Shown piece by piece: positions 9,075 to 20,377 of a DNA stretch of 64,000 nucleotides. Numbering within the stretch: the stretch's first letter is position 1; each line of letters starts with the position of its first letter. The notes beneath the pieces are model-generated. The model did not search any database and was not told the origin of the DNA. It was given only the letters and a program-made list of their open reading frames with translations. A program made the position numbers and the translations under genes. Origin of the DNA: Adenophora triphylla var. japonica (Eukaryota; Streptophyta; Magnoliopsida; Asterales; Campanulaceae); assembly GCA_022495995.1 (NCBI GenBank), contig JAFEMH010002504.1, positions 154,501-218,500 of the forward strand. Direction: 5' to 3'.

Positions 9075-12014
9075 CTACTCAGAGTCCTGCTCGTCATCCG
9101 AGCACTCGAAATACTGCCCCGCAGCAGCTGGATCCACCGAGGACGGGTAATCTCCAAATTCCTCCAAGCGGGAATACGAGAAAGGCCGCCTCCGTGCATG
9201 TGTCCCCGAGGACTTTCCTCGTTCGTGCCCCGAGTACGAAGAGTGAAGAGCTCCGAACCCCGCCATCTCATCAGAGAACTAACCAAACCCCTGCGTGAAG
9301 TCTGCCCCGCTAGTTGCGGAGGCAGACGAGTCCCTCGCTGCAAACGACCTGGGCGGCATCGACTCATGCACTATCGTACTGCTCCGGGAACTACACCGCA
9401 GGAACTCCACGAGCCTCCTGGCATAGTTGGTTATCCCATACAGACGTCTCACGGCCTGGTTGTAAGTACGACCAGACACCTGCAAATCAGGAAAGCCGTC
9501 AAAAGACAAACAGACAGCACAGATGCAACATTTACAGAATGCTACTATCAAGTACAGAAAATCAAATCAAAACACTCACTGAAGCATTGGGATCCACTCT
9601 GTACCGAGGCCTCGTCTCCTCCGGAATAGGGATCACCAATCGCCTGCGAGAACCATCAAGCCCCTTATACGCCAGCCGAGCGCAAGAGAGCGGGTAGTCA
9701 CGGGGATATGCAGGGCCCTCGCCCTCCCTGTGCAGCACCTGCGGGATCCTCAGCCTCGTCCTCACGAAGATGTCATAGTCGACGCCCTCTATGATAAACT
9801 CAGCGAAAAACACGCCCTGTCTGTACCTCTGCAAATCCTCCATCGGTATCAGCAACGGGTACTGCATGTGTGGAGGCGGGTCCATCGGAACCATAGGAAG
9901 GGACCCCGGACCATGATGATAGGTCACCCTCTCCCCCAAGTACATCGCATCACAATGAAGCCCCACCAGCAACTTCCGTCAACGTGTGACGTCCCTAGCA
10001 GCCTGAACCACAAAAGCATCAATCCGGTTCCACCAAGTCAGCTGGATCCGCCCAGAAAACTCTCGGCTCATGGCCAGAGACACCTCCTCATATGTCAGCC
10101 GAGTACCCTCCCTCGACGTTGCCGGCTTCTTCGCCGCCTTCTGCCAAATCAACATGGCATGGAACAAGGACGCATACTCCTCCTTGGTCTCCCACCTCTG
10201 CGGGTGGAACATCTCCAAGAACCACACCTGTCAAACACATGGAAAGTTCTGTCAGCTACAAAGCAGATACATACGAGTACAAACAAAACAAGGAAGAAAA
10301 AAAGACAGGAACTTACATCCAAGGCAAACACAAAGCAGCCTAAAGTGTTCTCCTCTCCCCGCGAGAACCTATCCAAAGGATGGTAGAGCTCGGCCGGTCC
10401 AGCCTCCCCCCATGCAAACCCTCTCACGGCATCCAGATCAGTCAGCGAGCCGAGAAGAGGAAAATGACATGATGTGTCAGCAGTGGGAAACAGGGTAGCT
10501 GACAAAGCAAACCATAATAACCCTCGAGCCAGACGCTCTGCTGTCATTCTCGGGGACCGCTCCAAATACTCCTCAATACCCCTCCTCAGATAAGCCTCCA
10601 TCGGCCCGTACCGAATACCCAAGCCCTTGGCATCGGTAATGTCAAAACCCAGCATCTCCGACAACTGCCCCGGGGTGTAGCCATCCACCCACACAAGTGT
10701 GTTGCCCCAGAATGGCAACCCGGTAATTGCCGCGAAATCAGTAGGAGTCACGGTCGCCTCCCCCCATCTGAAATGGAACGTGTGGGTCGTATCCCACCAA
10801 TACTCGCTCAGACCGACATGCAAGACCCTCGCCCTCTGCATCGAAGCCACTACGGCCACTGCGCTGATAAATCCTGCCAAGCCGGAGTCAACCACAAACT
10901 GCCGTGGAATCCTCTCTCCATCCCGAGCCTCGTCTGGGAGCATCTCCCACAACGCTCGAACCGCCTCAAAGGCTCCCCTACTCTTCAAGTTGCGAACGTT
11001 AACCTGCCCTCGCCCCTGCAGGTGAACACGGCAAAAAAATACGTTACTACAGAAACAACATCAACAGAATGCACAAACGCATATCAAAATAATGAAACAC
11101 AGATATAGTTCATTTTCCTAAAATATTTTCATCCCGGTTGGAGTATTAACGGCTCAGTTTCAAAAACCCGTTCATTAACGGTTCATTTTCCTAAGATATG
11201 TCCATCCCAGTTGGAATATTAACGGTCCAAAATCCCAAAAAGGTTCAAAACATTTCGAAAAATCCTTCGAACCCGGAACTTTCAAAACATTTCGAAATAT
11301 CCGTCGAACTCGGAACTTTCAAAACATTTCGAAAACTCCGTCGAACCCGAAACTTTCAAAACATTTCGAAAAATCCGTCGAACTCGGAACTTTCAAAACA
11401 TTTCGAAAACTCCGTCGAACCCGGAACTTTCAAAGCATTTCGAAAACTCTGTCGAACTCGGAACTTTCAAAACATTTCGAAAACTCCGTCGAACCCGGAA
11501 CTTTCAAAACATTTCGAAAAATCCGTCGAACTTGGAACTTTCAAAACATTTCGAAAAATCCGTCGAACCCGAAACTTTCAAAACATTTCGAACATTTCGA
11601 AAAATTAATCCGTCCCAAATTAAACTTACTTTAATTTTGAAAAACACCCCTAGACATGGAATTTGCAACCAAAATTTTTATGTCATCTACCCATAATGTC
11701 AATTGAACTAAACTCTAGTCAATTTCGACAAAGGCGCATAGCAAAGTCAAAAGCCACAATTCGGGCACCAAGAACCCTAACTCATTTCTAATCAAAATCC
11801 CTAAAATTTAAAGAATGCACATTCTAAAAATTAACGGAATTTAGAGGATGTTTACCTGTCTTTCGATCCCTTCCTTTGACTTATGAGTATCCCGAGCCGG
11901 ATAAAACTCGGTTGGATTCATAGGAAGAGCGGTGGTCCGAATGGTCCTCACCAACCTCGCTCTCTCGTTGTCGGTCCTCCTATGGCGAGCCCTTGGTTCC
12001 AAACCGGCATCCAT
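9075..12014 (-). pseudogene. Antisense gene 1 of C: four-exon plant mobile domain (PMD) protein
   Basis: The proposed exons on the minus strand are 12014-11856, 11015-10317, 10227-9580 and 9479-9075, all with GT..AG borders and in-frame joins. Exon 1 encodes a short basic N-terminus. Exon 2 carries the PMD signature LSEYWWDTTHTFHF, WGEATVTPTDFAAITGLPF and LARGLLWFALS. Exon 3 ends in VIPIPEETRPRYRVD. Exon 4 is acidic at the end (ECSDDEQDSE). Intron positions match the gene in D exactly. In-frame stops at 9981-9979 (CGA to TGA) and 9281-9279 inactivate it. PMD proteins include Arabidopsis MAIN and MAIL1, which act in gene expression and transposon silencing; transposon-borne members are known. 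Its role in the element is inference. Confidence 0.82.
11243..11605. repeat. 37-bp tandem array in intron 1 of the PMD gene of C
   Basis: About ten copies of a 37-bp unit built on AACTTTCAAAACATTTCGAA plus TCCGTCGAACCCGG. The spacing between successive AACTTTC blocks is exactly 37 bp (11277, 11314, 11351, 11388). The open frame across it is an artefact of the repeat. Confidence 0.92.
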
Positions 12015-12163
12015 GATGATTTTCCTTCGAAGATTCGGACAAAACTCGCAAAAGGGGGAAGAATTTTTCTCTCCTTTCTCTCTTTTTCTCGCCTGAAAGT
12101 ATGGAGAAATGGACTAGTTTGCGTCGCCCTGTTGCTGATTTGAACCTGGTCAAATTCAGTCTC

Positions 12164-12177
12164 AGTCCGGCCGGACT
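12164..12177. promoter_or_regulatory. Palindrome upstream of antisense PMD gene of C
   Basis: AGTCCG-GC-CGGACT, a perfect palindrome, is 150 bp upstream of the PMD start codon at 12014. It belongs to the same motif family as 8666-8681 and the LTR sites. Confidence 0.75.
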
Positions 12178-12284
12178 CTTTTGCAAATTAAAAGATTCCT
12201 TGCCATTTTGGCCCCTCAGCTTCTCACAGTTCTAATTTTACCCCTTTTGGCCCCCAAAAGTGTAAAATTTCCCCAAGTTAGACC

Positions 12285-13370
12285 TTTCTAACACCCCCTC
12301 CCCAAGGTTAAATCCCAGTTAGACATTTCTAACGCTTCGTCTCCAGACGTTAAATTTCAAACCGTCTTCGGACGTTAAATCACCATTCTGTCTCCAAACA
12401 TTAAATTTTCAGTTAGTTTTCACTAACGCTTCGTCTCCAGACGTTAAATCTCATACCGTCTTCGGACGTTAAATCACCACTCCGTCTCCAGACGTTAAAT
12501 TTTCAGTTAGTTTTCACTAACGCTTCGTCTCCAGACGTTAAATTTCAAACCGTCTTCGGACGTTAAATCAATTCCGTCTCCAGACGTTAAATTTTCAGTT
12601 AGTTTTCACTAACGCTTCATCTCCAGACGTTAAATTTCAAACCGTCTTCGGACGTTAAATCACCATTCCGTCTCCAGACGTTAAATTTTCAGTTAGTTTT
12701 CACTAACGCTTCATCTCCAGACGTTAAATTTCAAACCGTCTTCGGACGTTAAATCACCATTCCGTCACCAGAAGTTAAATTTTCAGTTAGTTTTCACTAA
12801 CGCTTCGTCTCCAGACGTTAAATTTCAAACCGTCTTCGGACGTTAAATCACCACTCTGTCTCCAGACGTTAAATTTTCAGTTAGTTTTCACTAGCGTTTC
12901 GTCTCTAGACGTTAAATTTCAAACCGTCTTCGAACGTTAAATCACAATTCCGTCTCCAGATGTTAAATTTTCAGTTAGTTTTCACTAACGCTTCATCTCC
13001 AGACATTAAATCTCAAACCGTCTTCGGACGTTAAATCACAATTCCGCCTCCAGACGTTAAAATTTCTGTTAGTTTTCACTAGCGTTTCGTCTCCAGACGT
13101 TAAATTTCAAACCGTCTTCGGACGTTAAATCACAATTCCGTCTTCAGACGTTAAATTTTCAGTTAGTTTTCACTAACGCTTCGTCTCCAGAAGTTAAATC
13201 TCAAACCGTCTTCAGACGTTAAATCACAATTCCGTCTCCAGACGTTAAATTTTCAGTTAGTTTTCACTAACATTTCGTCTCCATACGTTAAATCTCAAAC
13301 CGTCTTCGGACGATAAATCACAATTTCATCTCCAGACATCAAAATTCCCATTGGTTTTCACCAACATTCA
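12285..13370. repeat. 94-bp tandem array in the 3' tail of C
   Basis: About eleven copies of a 92-94 bp unit (GTTAGTTTTCACTAACG blocks at 12412, 12506, 12598, 12692 and 12786). Each unit contains about three sub-blocks ending GACGTTAAAT, preceded by TCTCCA or CTTCG, and an inverted repeat GTTAG..CTAAC. Non-coding. Confidence 0.93.
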
Positions 13371-14095
13371 CTTCCCCGGCTGCCAGTCGTAAGCCCAACC
13401 TTCCCACCTCAGCGGCCATCAAGGTAAGCCCACACAACAATCCCTCTTCGGCCATCATCGTAAGCCCGAACATTCCTCTTTAGCAGGATCCTAAGACCAT
13501 CCGTCTAAGAAAAAAGATCAATCAATCCCCCCAATTCCTAACTAATTATGTTAGAACTCTGGGCACTTTTTCCCGGCGATGTGTCAGTCTCTCCCGAGAT
13601 CACATCCCGTTCCTAACCCTGTCGTTAGAACGTCAATCCTGCCATGTTGTTATGACATCCATTTGACGCAGCCATTCACGTCATTTTCACCATATCCCTA
13701 GTAGATAAAACCTGCCTGTCATCATAAGTCCAGCCCCCAAGGCACGAACGCCTCCCAAAATAAATCTCAAGGCACGCACGCCTTCATCTCAGGATAAACA
13801 CGTCCTCATAATCCCGATCTGAGGTGCCACACACCCTCGAATGTTCCAGTAATCCCGGTCTGAGGCACCACACGCCCTCTAATGTTCCAGTACTCTCAGT
13901 CTGAGGCGCCACACGCCCTCAAAAGTTTCCGTAAACTCAGGTTCAGACGCCTCACAATAGTCTTCATTCAGGTTCAGACGCCTCACAATAGTCTCCATTC
14001 AGGTTCAGATGCCTCGCAATGGACCCACTCAGGTTCAGATGCCTCACAACAGTCTCGCTTAGGTCAAGATCCCCACCCACGGCCCTTGCACCTAT
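13371..14095. repeat. Further short tandem arrays in the tail of C
   Basis: Around 13740-13925, units of 41-45 bp carry GAGGC(G/A)CC(A)CACGCCCTC and ATGTTCCAGTA. From 13935 to 14060 there are four units of about 31 bp with AGGTTCAGACGCCTCACAATAG. The 13371-13740 stretch shows only weak repetition of GTAAGCCC. Confidence 0.75.
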
Positions 14096-14158
14096 GAACT
14101 ACGATCGTCTTGATTCCCGCTCGGGATACGTAGGAATCCTTCCGCTAAGGGTCCAGCC
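14096..14158 (+). other. Structured module 2 of C
   Basis: GAACTACG, CTTGATT, hairpin CCCG-CT-CGGG, ATACGTAGGAATCC, second hairpin CCTT / AAGG, then GGTCCAGCCA. The equivalent in G has CCCT..AGGG and in D CCCAT-ATGGG, so the stem is kept with changed base pairs. It is paralogous to module 1 (6759-6829) and lies about 105 bp before the 3' LTR. Confidence 0.78.
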
Positions 14159-14245
14159 AGCTGACCTCTCAGGTCTCTTCAAATAAGGCATCCCCCGATT
14201 TGGATCATTATCTTTTTCAACGACCCCACTTCCTTCGAAAGTGAC

Positions 14246-14262
14246 GTCGCTGAGGGGCTAAC
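14246..14262 (+). promoter_or_regulatory. Polypurine tract of C
   Basis: CTGAGGGGCTAAC precedes the 3' LTR start TGTAAG at 14263. The same GAGGGGCT core precedes the 3' LTR of G at 57164-57171. Confidence 0.65.
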
Positions 14263-16239
14263 TGTAAGTACCCAAATCTGGATCATCAAAATCCGTTAAG
14301 AGTTAATCGGAATCCGTTGACTGGCCCGCTCCAGGTTAACCGGAACCCGTTAAACTCCCCGCTCTCAAGACAACAAGACATCCCTGGACTGCCCCGTGCA
14401 TCCCAACGTCAAAGCGTACTCAACACACATTATCACACGTAAAAGTACAACTTTTCCTGAAAAATGCACTTTCAGGCACTTTCTGGGGGCGTTTCGGACA
14501 TTTTCCGGATAGTTATTTAAAAAATGGACAAAACCGGGAATAATGGTACGAAAATCCATGCCCTGGTGAGTCACAGGGACACGTGGCACACATGCCACAG
14601 CCCTCCGATCAACATCAATCAGATTTCAGAGTGAAAAGACCAAAATACCCCTGAGATGTTGTCACAGTCCGTCCGGACTGTTTTACAGGCAAAAAAGAAA
14701 TGCCAGTAAGTCCTCCCATTTTCCAAAATACCACAAAACCCCCTGAAATTCAGCATAAGTCCGTCCGGACTCTTCTGCAAATTTACCCTATAAATACAGA
14801 AGGTTGTCAAACATTTGAAAAAAGAAAAAACTTATCCATTTTCACAAATAGCTACGGCCCAAACACATTTCACCCCCTCCCAAGCCCCGTTTGCCTCGAT
14901 TTGCATGAAATCCTCGTATTTCAACCAAACACGAACCAAACAACCTCGAAACACCATTCCAAACACAAAATCGTATCTCGTATACATCAACCGAGCCAAA
15001 AGATTCAACCCCTAGCCATAGGTAACACTCTCTCCCTAAACACTCGTTCCGTCTCGATTTATGCGCTAGTCGCTATAACCATTTCGGATGAAAGTTTGTT
15101 GAAATGTAGACGTCACCGTCTATGGGGTCCGATACGTTTTAGTCCCAGATCCTCTTCTCTCCCGTAAGAGAAGTAATCTCGGGTTAAAACGACATTCCGG
15201 CCCCGTTTCTTTACTTTTCTGTCATTTAACGGTCCAGATCATTTGATCCGTTGAATGTCATTTAAATTACGCTCTTTACAAGTCCGGATCATTTGATCCG
15301 TTGAACGTCATTTACTTTACGCAAATTTACAAGTCCGAGCCATTTGGTTCGTTGATCGCACCTTTAAAATCCGGGTCGTTTGAATCCGTTGATACCGCAC
15401 TTTAAATACTATCATTTACAAGTCCGAGCCGTTTGGCTCGTGATAGTATTTACGTATCAAAAGTTCGAGTCGCAAAACGATTCATTGATCGCATATCATT
15501 TAATACTTTTTTCCCGTAAAATCGGTAACAATGTAACGCCCGGTTCAAAACCGGAGTTCGTCATTCGAACTCTCTTTCAAAATGCGCAAAGTAACGTTTG
15601 GCATCCAAACGATCATCTTTAAAAATCAAAACCCGACGTTTAACATTCAAATGCTCTTTTCTTAAACATCAACATTTGACACTTAAGTAAAGATTCAAAA
15701 CGCGACATTCGCACCCCTTTTCCAAAAAACTCCAAAAACGACGTTTGTCATTCAAACGCTCGCCTTTTCCAAAAAAATCATAAAAATCAACGTTGGACAT
15801 TCAAACCAAGATTAAGCTTGTCATTCAAGCCCCCATTTTCAAAAATGCAAACATACACACACACACACGCACACAATTTCGAGAAAGGTAGAAAGACTCA
15901 TCATACGAAGCGCTTCGGGTGATCTCAAAATACTCTTCCCGAAACGTAACGTGACCTCCAAACCTAACAATCTCTGGTACTAAAAAATCCTTTTTGTCAC
16001 GTTTTTGCTACCAATAAAAACGACACCCCTTTTCAAAGTCTTTTCCAAGTTTTTGCTATTAATAAAAATGACACCCCTTTTCAAAGCCTTTTCCAAGTTT
16101 TTACTGCTAATAAAAACGACACCATTTTCACTAAGCCGTTTTTCAACGTTTGGGCTCAAAATACAAAACCGCGTGGTGACTCCTCTCCTTCCTGAAAGTG
16201 AGGTCCCAAAACAATTTCCGCGAAAGAACGATGTATTCA
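14263..16239 (+). repeat. 3' LTR of element C
   Basis: It starts TGTAAGTACCC, the same terminus as the LTRs of D and G, and ends ATGTATTCA at 16239 (1977 bp). A TATA box (TATAAATA) is at 14789-14796. The transcribed part contains tandem blocks: 15230-15460 (GTCCGGATCATTTGATCCGTTGAA type), 15540-15830 (ACGTTTGACATTCAAACGCTC type) and three copies of about 48 bp at 16005-16130. Only one LTR is in the window, so the right end is inferred from the CA and from the change of sequence. Confidence 0.8.
14665..14771. promoter_or_regulatory. Two palindromes upstream of the TATA box in the LTR of C
   Basis: CAGTCCG-TC-CGGACTG at 14665-14680 and AGTCCG-TC-CGGACT at 14758-14771. The second ends 17 bp before the TATA box (14789-14796). 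They are the same motif as upstream of both antisense genes. Confidence 0.82.
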
Positions 16240-16720
16240 GAATAACAAATAGCAATTACCTTGGAACGGTTGACGTTGTGATGTATTTATAGGTGTTGAT
16301 GAGTGTTATAATTGTAGTAGGATTATATGAAATCCCTAGAATCATGAATCAGATTTGTATAAGAGATCGTGTCCATATATAACTCCTGATTTGTAGGGAT
16401 TCTATTATGGAAAGAGTTGTATATAAGCCTGGATTCTATAGGTCGGCATAGTATCGTAGGTCTAGGTTGCCTGTTTGGATCCAGGTCGACCTGACTGATG
16501 GATATGGTCGGACCATACTCGAAAGAGAGTCTGGATCGCATGTCGGACGATAGCTAGGTTGGGACCACATAGGTCGGACAATGAGCTAGGTCGACTGATC
16601 TTGCTGATGGGCCTTGGGCCTGGTAATAATTGGACCTAGCCCACTGAGAATGTGGTGGCAATAATATGTAAATAACTGGGCTTGCTCGTTGGGCCTAGCC
16701 CATCACTTTTATTCCGTTCA
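16240..16720 (-). repeat. Probable 3' LTR of element F, cut by C
   Basis: Reading on the minus strand, TGAACGG starts at 16720, right after a purine-rich stretch (GAAAGTTGGGGGCC), as expected for a polypurine tract and LTR start. A minus-strand TATAAATA lies at 16284-16291. Two perfect palindromes occur upstream: CAGGTCGACCTG at 16482-16493 and TATGGTC-G-GACCATA at 16503-16517. The remainder of the LTR would be left of C, outside the window. Confidence 0.55.
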
Positions 16721-16882
16721 GTGGCCCCCAACTTTCTGAGTTAATTTTTGTCGACCAGGAAGTTATAAGAAATTTTGATGAAGTTTGAAGGAGGTCGCAG
16801 GTCGATGCTCGAACTGATGGTTGGTCAACCAATGGTGATGTGGCTCAATCCTGGCTGTTGACTGTGGACGGCTGGATCGGTA
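16721..16882 (-). other. Internal 3' region of element F
   Basis: Non-coding, between the probable F polypurine tract and the insertion site of D. It contains GTCGAC motifs like the F repeats at 60975-61455. Confidence 0.5.
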
Positions 16883-16887
16883 GAAGC
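16883..16887. repeat. Target-site duplication of D, left copy
   Basis: GAAGC precedes the D LTR at 16888; the same GAAGC follows the other LTR at 48640-48644. Confidence 0.9.
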
Positions 16888-18185
16888 TGAAATTACCCGA
16901 ATCCGAGAGGCGCAGCGATTGCGCCCCGGCATCTGGCATTCCATTTTTTGCGTTGGTCGGTGGAGGTGTCTCGCTTTGTTTTTGCTTTGTAGAGTCGCCA
17001 CGCCGTTTTGATTAAGCCCAAAACATTGAGAAAAGGCATCAGTTTAAAAAAACTATTTTTGTGTGATGAGATTTTGAGTTCGGAGGTCAGGTTACTCCTC
17101 GGGAAGAGAATATTAGAATATTAGAGCTCACCCGAGTTGCCTCGTAAAAATGAGTCTTTCGGTACCCCTTCTTTCTTTAAATGTTGTGTGTGTATGTGCT
17201 TTTAAAAATGCATGTTGTATCGGATGTCTACATTGAACACTACGTATTGAAATGTATTGAAATAGTAATGGAAGGAAGCCTTACCAATGTTGGTTCGTGT
17301 CTGTCTTCCGCTGGGGAATAGTGTTTGAGGATGGAATAGTGTTCCGTGACGGACCGGGATTGCTTTGGGATGTGCCGGTTGTCTGCGGACAGAGGTTCGA
17401 CATGCCTCGGGATTGTTAGGTGTGCACTCGGGCAGAGTTTTGGCATGCATTGGGATCGCAGGGATCGTTGACTAGATTCGGGCAGAGGTTCGGCGTGCGT
17501 CGGGACCGTCGGTTGCTTTCGGGCAGAGTTCCGGCGTGCGTCGGAATCGTCGGTTTGGCTCGGAAAGGGCCGGGACGCCTCGAGATACACCAGGCAAGGC
17601 TTCAGAGTACCACGAGGGGCCTCATAATACCTTGAGAGTGCCTCGGGGCAGCACGGGAGCATCTCGAAAGCGTTCGGTAGGGCTTCGAGCACCGCAAGGA
17701 AGCTCGGAAGGCCCCAGAAGGAATCGAAAGGGACCGGGAGTGCCCCGAGGGGTCTTAGAAGGGAAGCCAGAAGGCTTAGAGAGAGAGAGGAGAAGAGGGA
17801 GATGTGAAAAATGAGGGAGGGGAGCCCTCTATTTATAATTTTGAAAAACGTGCAAGAAGGTCCGTACGGACCATCCATAAAATCCAAAATTTTAGTTTTC
17901 CCAGATTTGAGGGAATAATGTGGACTTTAAAAGTATTTTGTAATAATTATGTCTGGATGCAAAGAGGTTCGTACGGACCTTCTGTGATTTTCCAAATTTT
18001 TCAAAATTCCTAAAAAGTCCTTTTGTGTTTTTTTTGTCCCAGAGAGGCCCCCCTTGGTTTGGTTGGTGGTTTTTTGGGTTTTTGAGGGTTTTTTGAGGGT
18101 TACGGGTGTTCGAGACTGCGTTTGCGTGAGTCTGTGGTGTTTTTCGTGCGTTCGGAAGAGAGTGATCCAGATTGGGGTACTTACA
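16888..18185 (-). repeat. 3' LTR of D
   Basis: 1298 bp. On the minus strand it starts TGTAAGTACCCC at 18185 and ends GGTAATTTCA at 16888. A TATA box (TATAAATA, minus) is at 17830-17837. It matches 47330-48639 along its length with scattered substitutions. The long minus-strand frame inside it is not conserved and is not treated as a gene. Confidence 0.93.
17859..17979. promoter_or_regulatory. Palindrome pair in the 3' LTR of D
   Basis: GGTCCGTACGGACC (perfect, 14 bp) at 17859-17872 lies 21 bp upstream of the minus-strand TATA box. A copy with one mismatch is at 17966-17979. The same motif is paired upstream of both antisense genes of D. Confidence 0.8.
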
Positions 18186-20160
18186 GAAGCCTCTCGACGA
18201 TGCCACTTACGGAGGAAAGGGGGTCGTCGATAAGATAAGGGTCATGATCTGGATCGCGTGCTGAGAGAGAAGGTGACCGCGTAGGTCAATTTGTGAGGAC
18301 GTGACAGTGTCCTGTTGTGTGACCGTTTAGGTCAGTTGGCTGGACCCTGTGATAGGATTCCTACGTATCCCTTATGGGAATCAAGCCTGATCGTAGTTCG
18401 TGTGTGGGGTGAGTGTTGTCGTGTACGAGGACGTGTGATGTCCTTTAACTGAGACTCTGTGTGTGGACGTGTCAGTGTCCTGTGGGTGACCGTTTAGGTC
18501 GGTTGTGAGGACGTGGTGGCATCCTGTGTGACCGTATAGGTCGGTTGTGAGGACGTGGTGGCGTCCTGTGTGACCGTATAGGTCGGTTGTGAGGACGTGG
18601 TGGCGTCCTGTGTGACCGTATAGGTCGGTTGGCTGGACCCTGTGATAGGATTCCTACGTATCCCATATGGGAATCAAGCCTGATCGTAGTTCGTGTGTGG
18701 GGTGAGTGTTGTCGTGTACGAGGATGTATGATGTCCTTTAACTGAGACTCTGTGTGTGGATGTGTCTGTGTCATGTGGGTGACCGTTTAGGTCGGTTGTG
18801 AGGACGTGGTGGCATCCTGTGTGACCGTATAGGTCGGTTGTGAGGACGTGGTGGCGTCATGTGTGACCGTATAGGTCGGTTGTGAGGACGTGGTGGCGTC
18901 CTGTGTGACCGTATAAGTCGGTTGGCTGGACCCTGTGATAGAATTCCTACATATCCCTAGGGGGAATCAAGCCTGACCGTAGTTCCGACGTCGTGAAATT
19001 GTGAGTGTATGCGGGCGTGGTGGTGCCCTGAAGTGTCGTGACCGCTGAGGTCGACTGTGAGGACGTGGTGGTGTCCTGGAGTGGAAATTTTACGGTTTTC
19101 CGAACCGGGTGGTTTAAAGCCTTTCGAGCTGGAGATAATGATTTGGGAGGTTTATACGGTCTTCCGGATTGAGTGGTTTAAAGCCTTTCGGGCTGCGGAC
19201 AGTGATTTGGCTGATTTATGCGGTCTCCCGGACCGAGTGGTTTAAAGCCTTCCGGGCTACGGATAGTGATTTGGCTGATTTATGCGGTCTCCCGGACCGA
19301 GTAGTTTAAAGCCTTCTGGGCTGCGGATAGTGATGAGGACGTGTTATGCCCTCTGATTGGTGGTTGTGTCGTGCGTGAGGATGTGTTGTGTCCTCTGACT
19401 GTGGTTGTGTCGTGCGTGAGGATGTTTTGTGTCCTCTGACTGTAGTTGTGTCATGTGTGAGGATGTGTTGTGTCCTCTGACTATGGTTGCATCGTGCGTG
19501 AGGATGTGTTGTGTCCTCTGACTGTAGTTGTGTCATGCGTGAGGATGTGTTGTGTCCTCTGACTGTAGTTGTGTCGTGCGTGAGGATGTGTTGTGTCCTC
19601 TGACTGTAGTTTTGGGAGGCGTGATTGCCTTGTGTTTTGATTTTGAGAGGCATGATTGCCTCGTGCTTTGATTTTGAGAGGCGTGATTGCCTCATGTTCT
19701 GATTTGTGAGAAGCGTGATTGCCTCGTGTTTTGTCCGCTGGGGAAAGGTTGGACTTACGATGACTGCCGGTGTTCATTTGCTGGGGACGCGCAGTCTCGT
19801 ATGGGCTTTCCAGAGTTCCCGTTTGAGTTTTGTCCGCTGAGGAGGGGATTTCGGGCTTACTTTGATGGCCGGTGTTTGGTTTACCGTTTTATGTTTTGGA
19901 GGCATTTTGTGCCTTGGGATTTGTGTTTGGGGGCGTTTTCGCCTTTTATGTTTGCTTTACCGTTTAGTGGGCGAGGTTTGGGCTTACGATGACGGCCGAT
20001 GTTTGTTTTGCCGTTTGGTGGGCGAAATTCGGACTTACGATGACGGCCGGGGTTTGTTTTGTTGGGTTAAGGACCAAACTGCATTGAATCTGCTGAAAAA
20101 GGCCTTTGGACAGCCAGGGACAAAGATTATAAGGGCAAAGGAGTAATTTGACCAAATAAT
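18186..20160. repeat. Train of tandem arrays in the 3' tail of D
   Basis: Non-coding. Successive blocks are: a higher-order repeat of about 292 bp (18339-18985) containing 42-bp subunits (GTGAGGACGTGGTGGCGTCC) and three copies of module 2; about four units of 64 bp (19085-19330, GGTTTAAAGCCTTCCGGGCT); about seven units of 41 bp (19335-19615, GAGGATGTGTTGTGTCCTCT); four units of 31 bp (19616-19740, GAGGCGTGATTGCCTCGTG); and a weaker series with TTACGATGACGGCCGG (19745-20060). The layout parallels the tails of C and G, with unrelated unit sequences. Confidence 0.88.
18339..18985 (-). other. Structured module 2 of D, three copies
   Basis: Copies at 18339-18400, 18631-18693 and 18924-18985, each reading on the minus strand GAACTACG..GGCTTGATTCCC, a loop, GGGATACGTAGGAATCC, then GGGTCCAGCCA. 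The middle copy has the perfect inner palindrome CCCATATGGG. Copy three has decayed slightly (ATATGTAGG). They are carried as part of the 292-bp higher-order repeat. Confidence 0.78.
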
Positions 20161-20166
20161 GCAAAG

Positions 20167-20213
20167 AGGTCCGTACGGATCTTCTTTGTTTGCAAAGAGG
20201 TCCGTACGGACCT
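20167..20213. promoter_or_regulatory. Palindrome pair upstream of antisense PMD gene of D
   Basis: AGGTCCGTACGGATCT at 20167-20182 (one mismatch) and AGGTCCGTACGGACCT at 20198-20213 (perfect) are 31 bp apart. The second ends 164 bp before the start codon at 20378. Confidence 0.8.
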
Positions 20214-20377
20214 TCATGGAATTTTGATTTCCCAGGCTTTGACCAGCTTCAGCAACGAGGCATTCCTCATTGTTTCCCCTTCCAGTTCGTGAAAAACAGA
20301 GAGAGAAGGAGAGAAAACCTTAGTTTTTGACCAAAATTCCCTAAGTAAATCCTCCGCATTTGCTTGAATTGCTCGTT

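Larger units (their letters stand above)
5973..16239 (+). mobile_element. Element C: Tat-type Ty3/gypsy retrotransposon, 3' part
   Basis: The order on the plus strand is integrase end, structured module 1, two antisense genes, tandem arrays, structured module 2, polypurine tract and 3' LTR (14263-16239). The 5' portion lies left of B, outside the window. The integrase tail is nearly identical in motif content to that of element D, so C and D belong to one Tat clade. The flank after the LTR is element F; its target duplication cannot be checked because the C 5' end is absent. Confidence 0.88.

Noticed and set aside
11198..11608. 136-codon frame on the plus strand
   Set aside because: Pure product of the 37-bp tandem array; the translation is a periodic repeat inside an intron.
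17240..17887. 215-codon frame in the D LTR
   Set aside because: Only partly open in the other LTR (47643-48128) and in line with a purine-skewed repeat-rich U5; no domain.
11243..19740. Repeat arrays considered as CRISPR-like
   Set aside because: Units are directly adjacent minisatellites without unique spacers, in eukaryotic retrotransposon tails.
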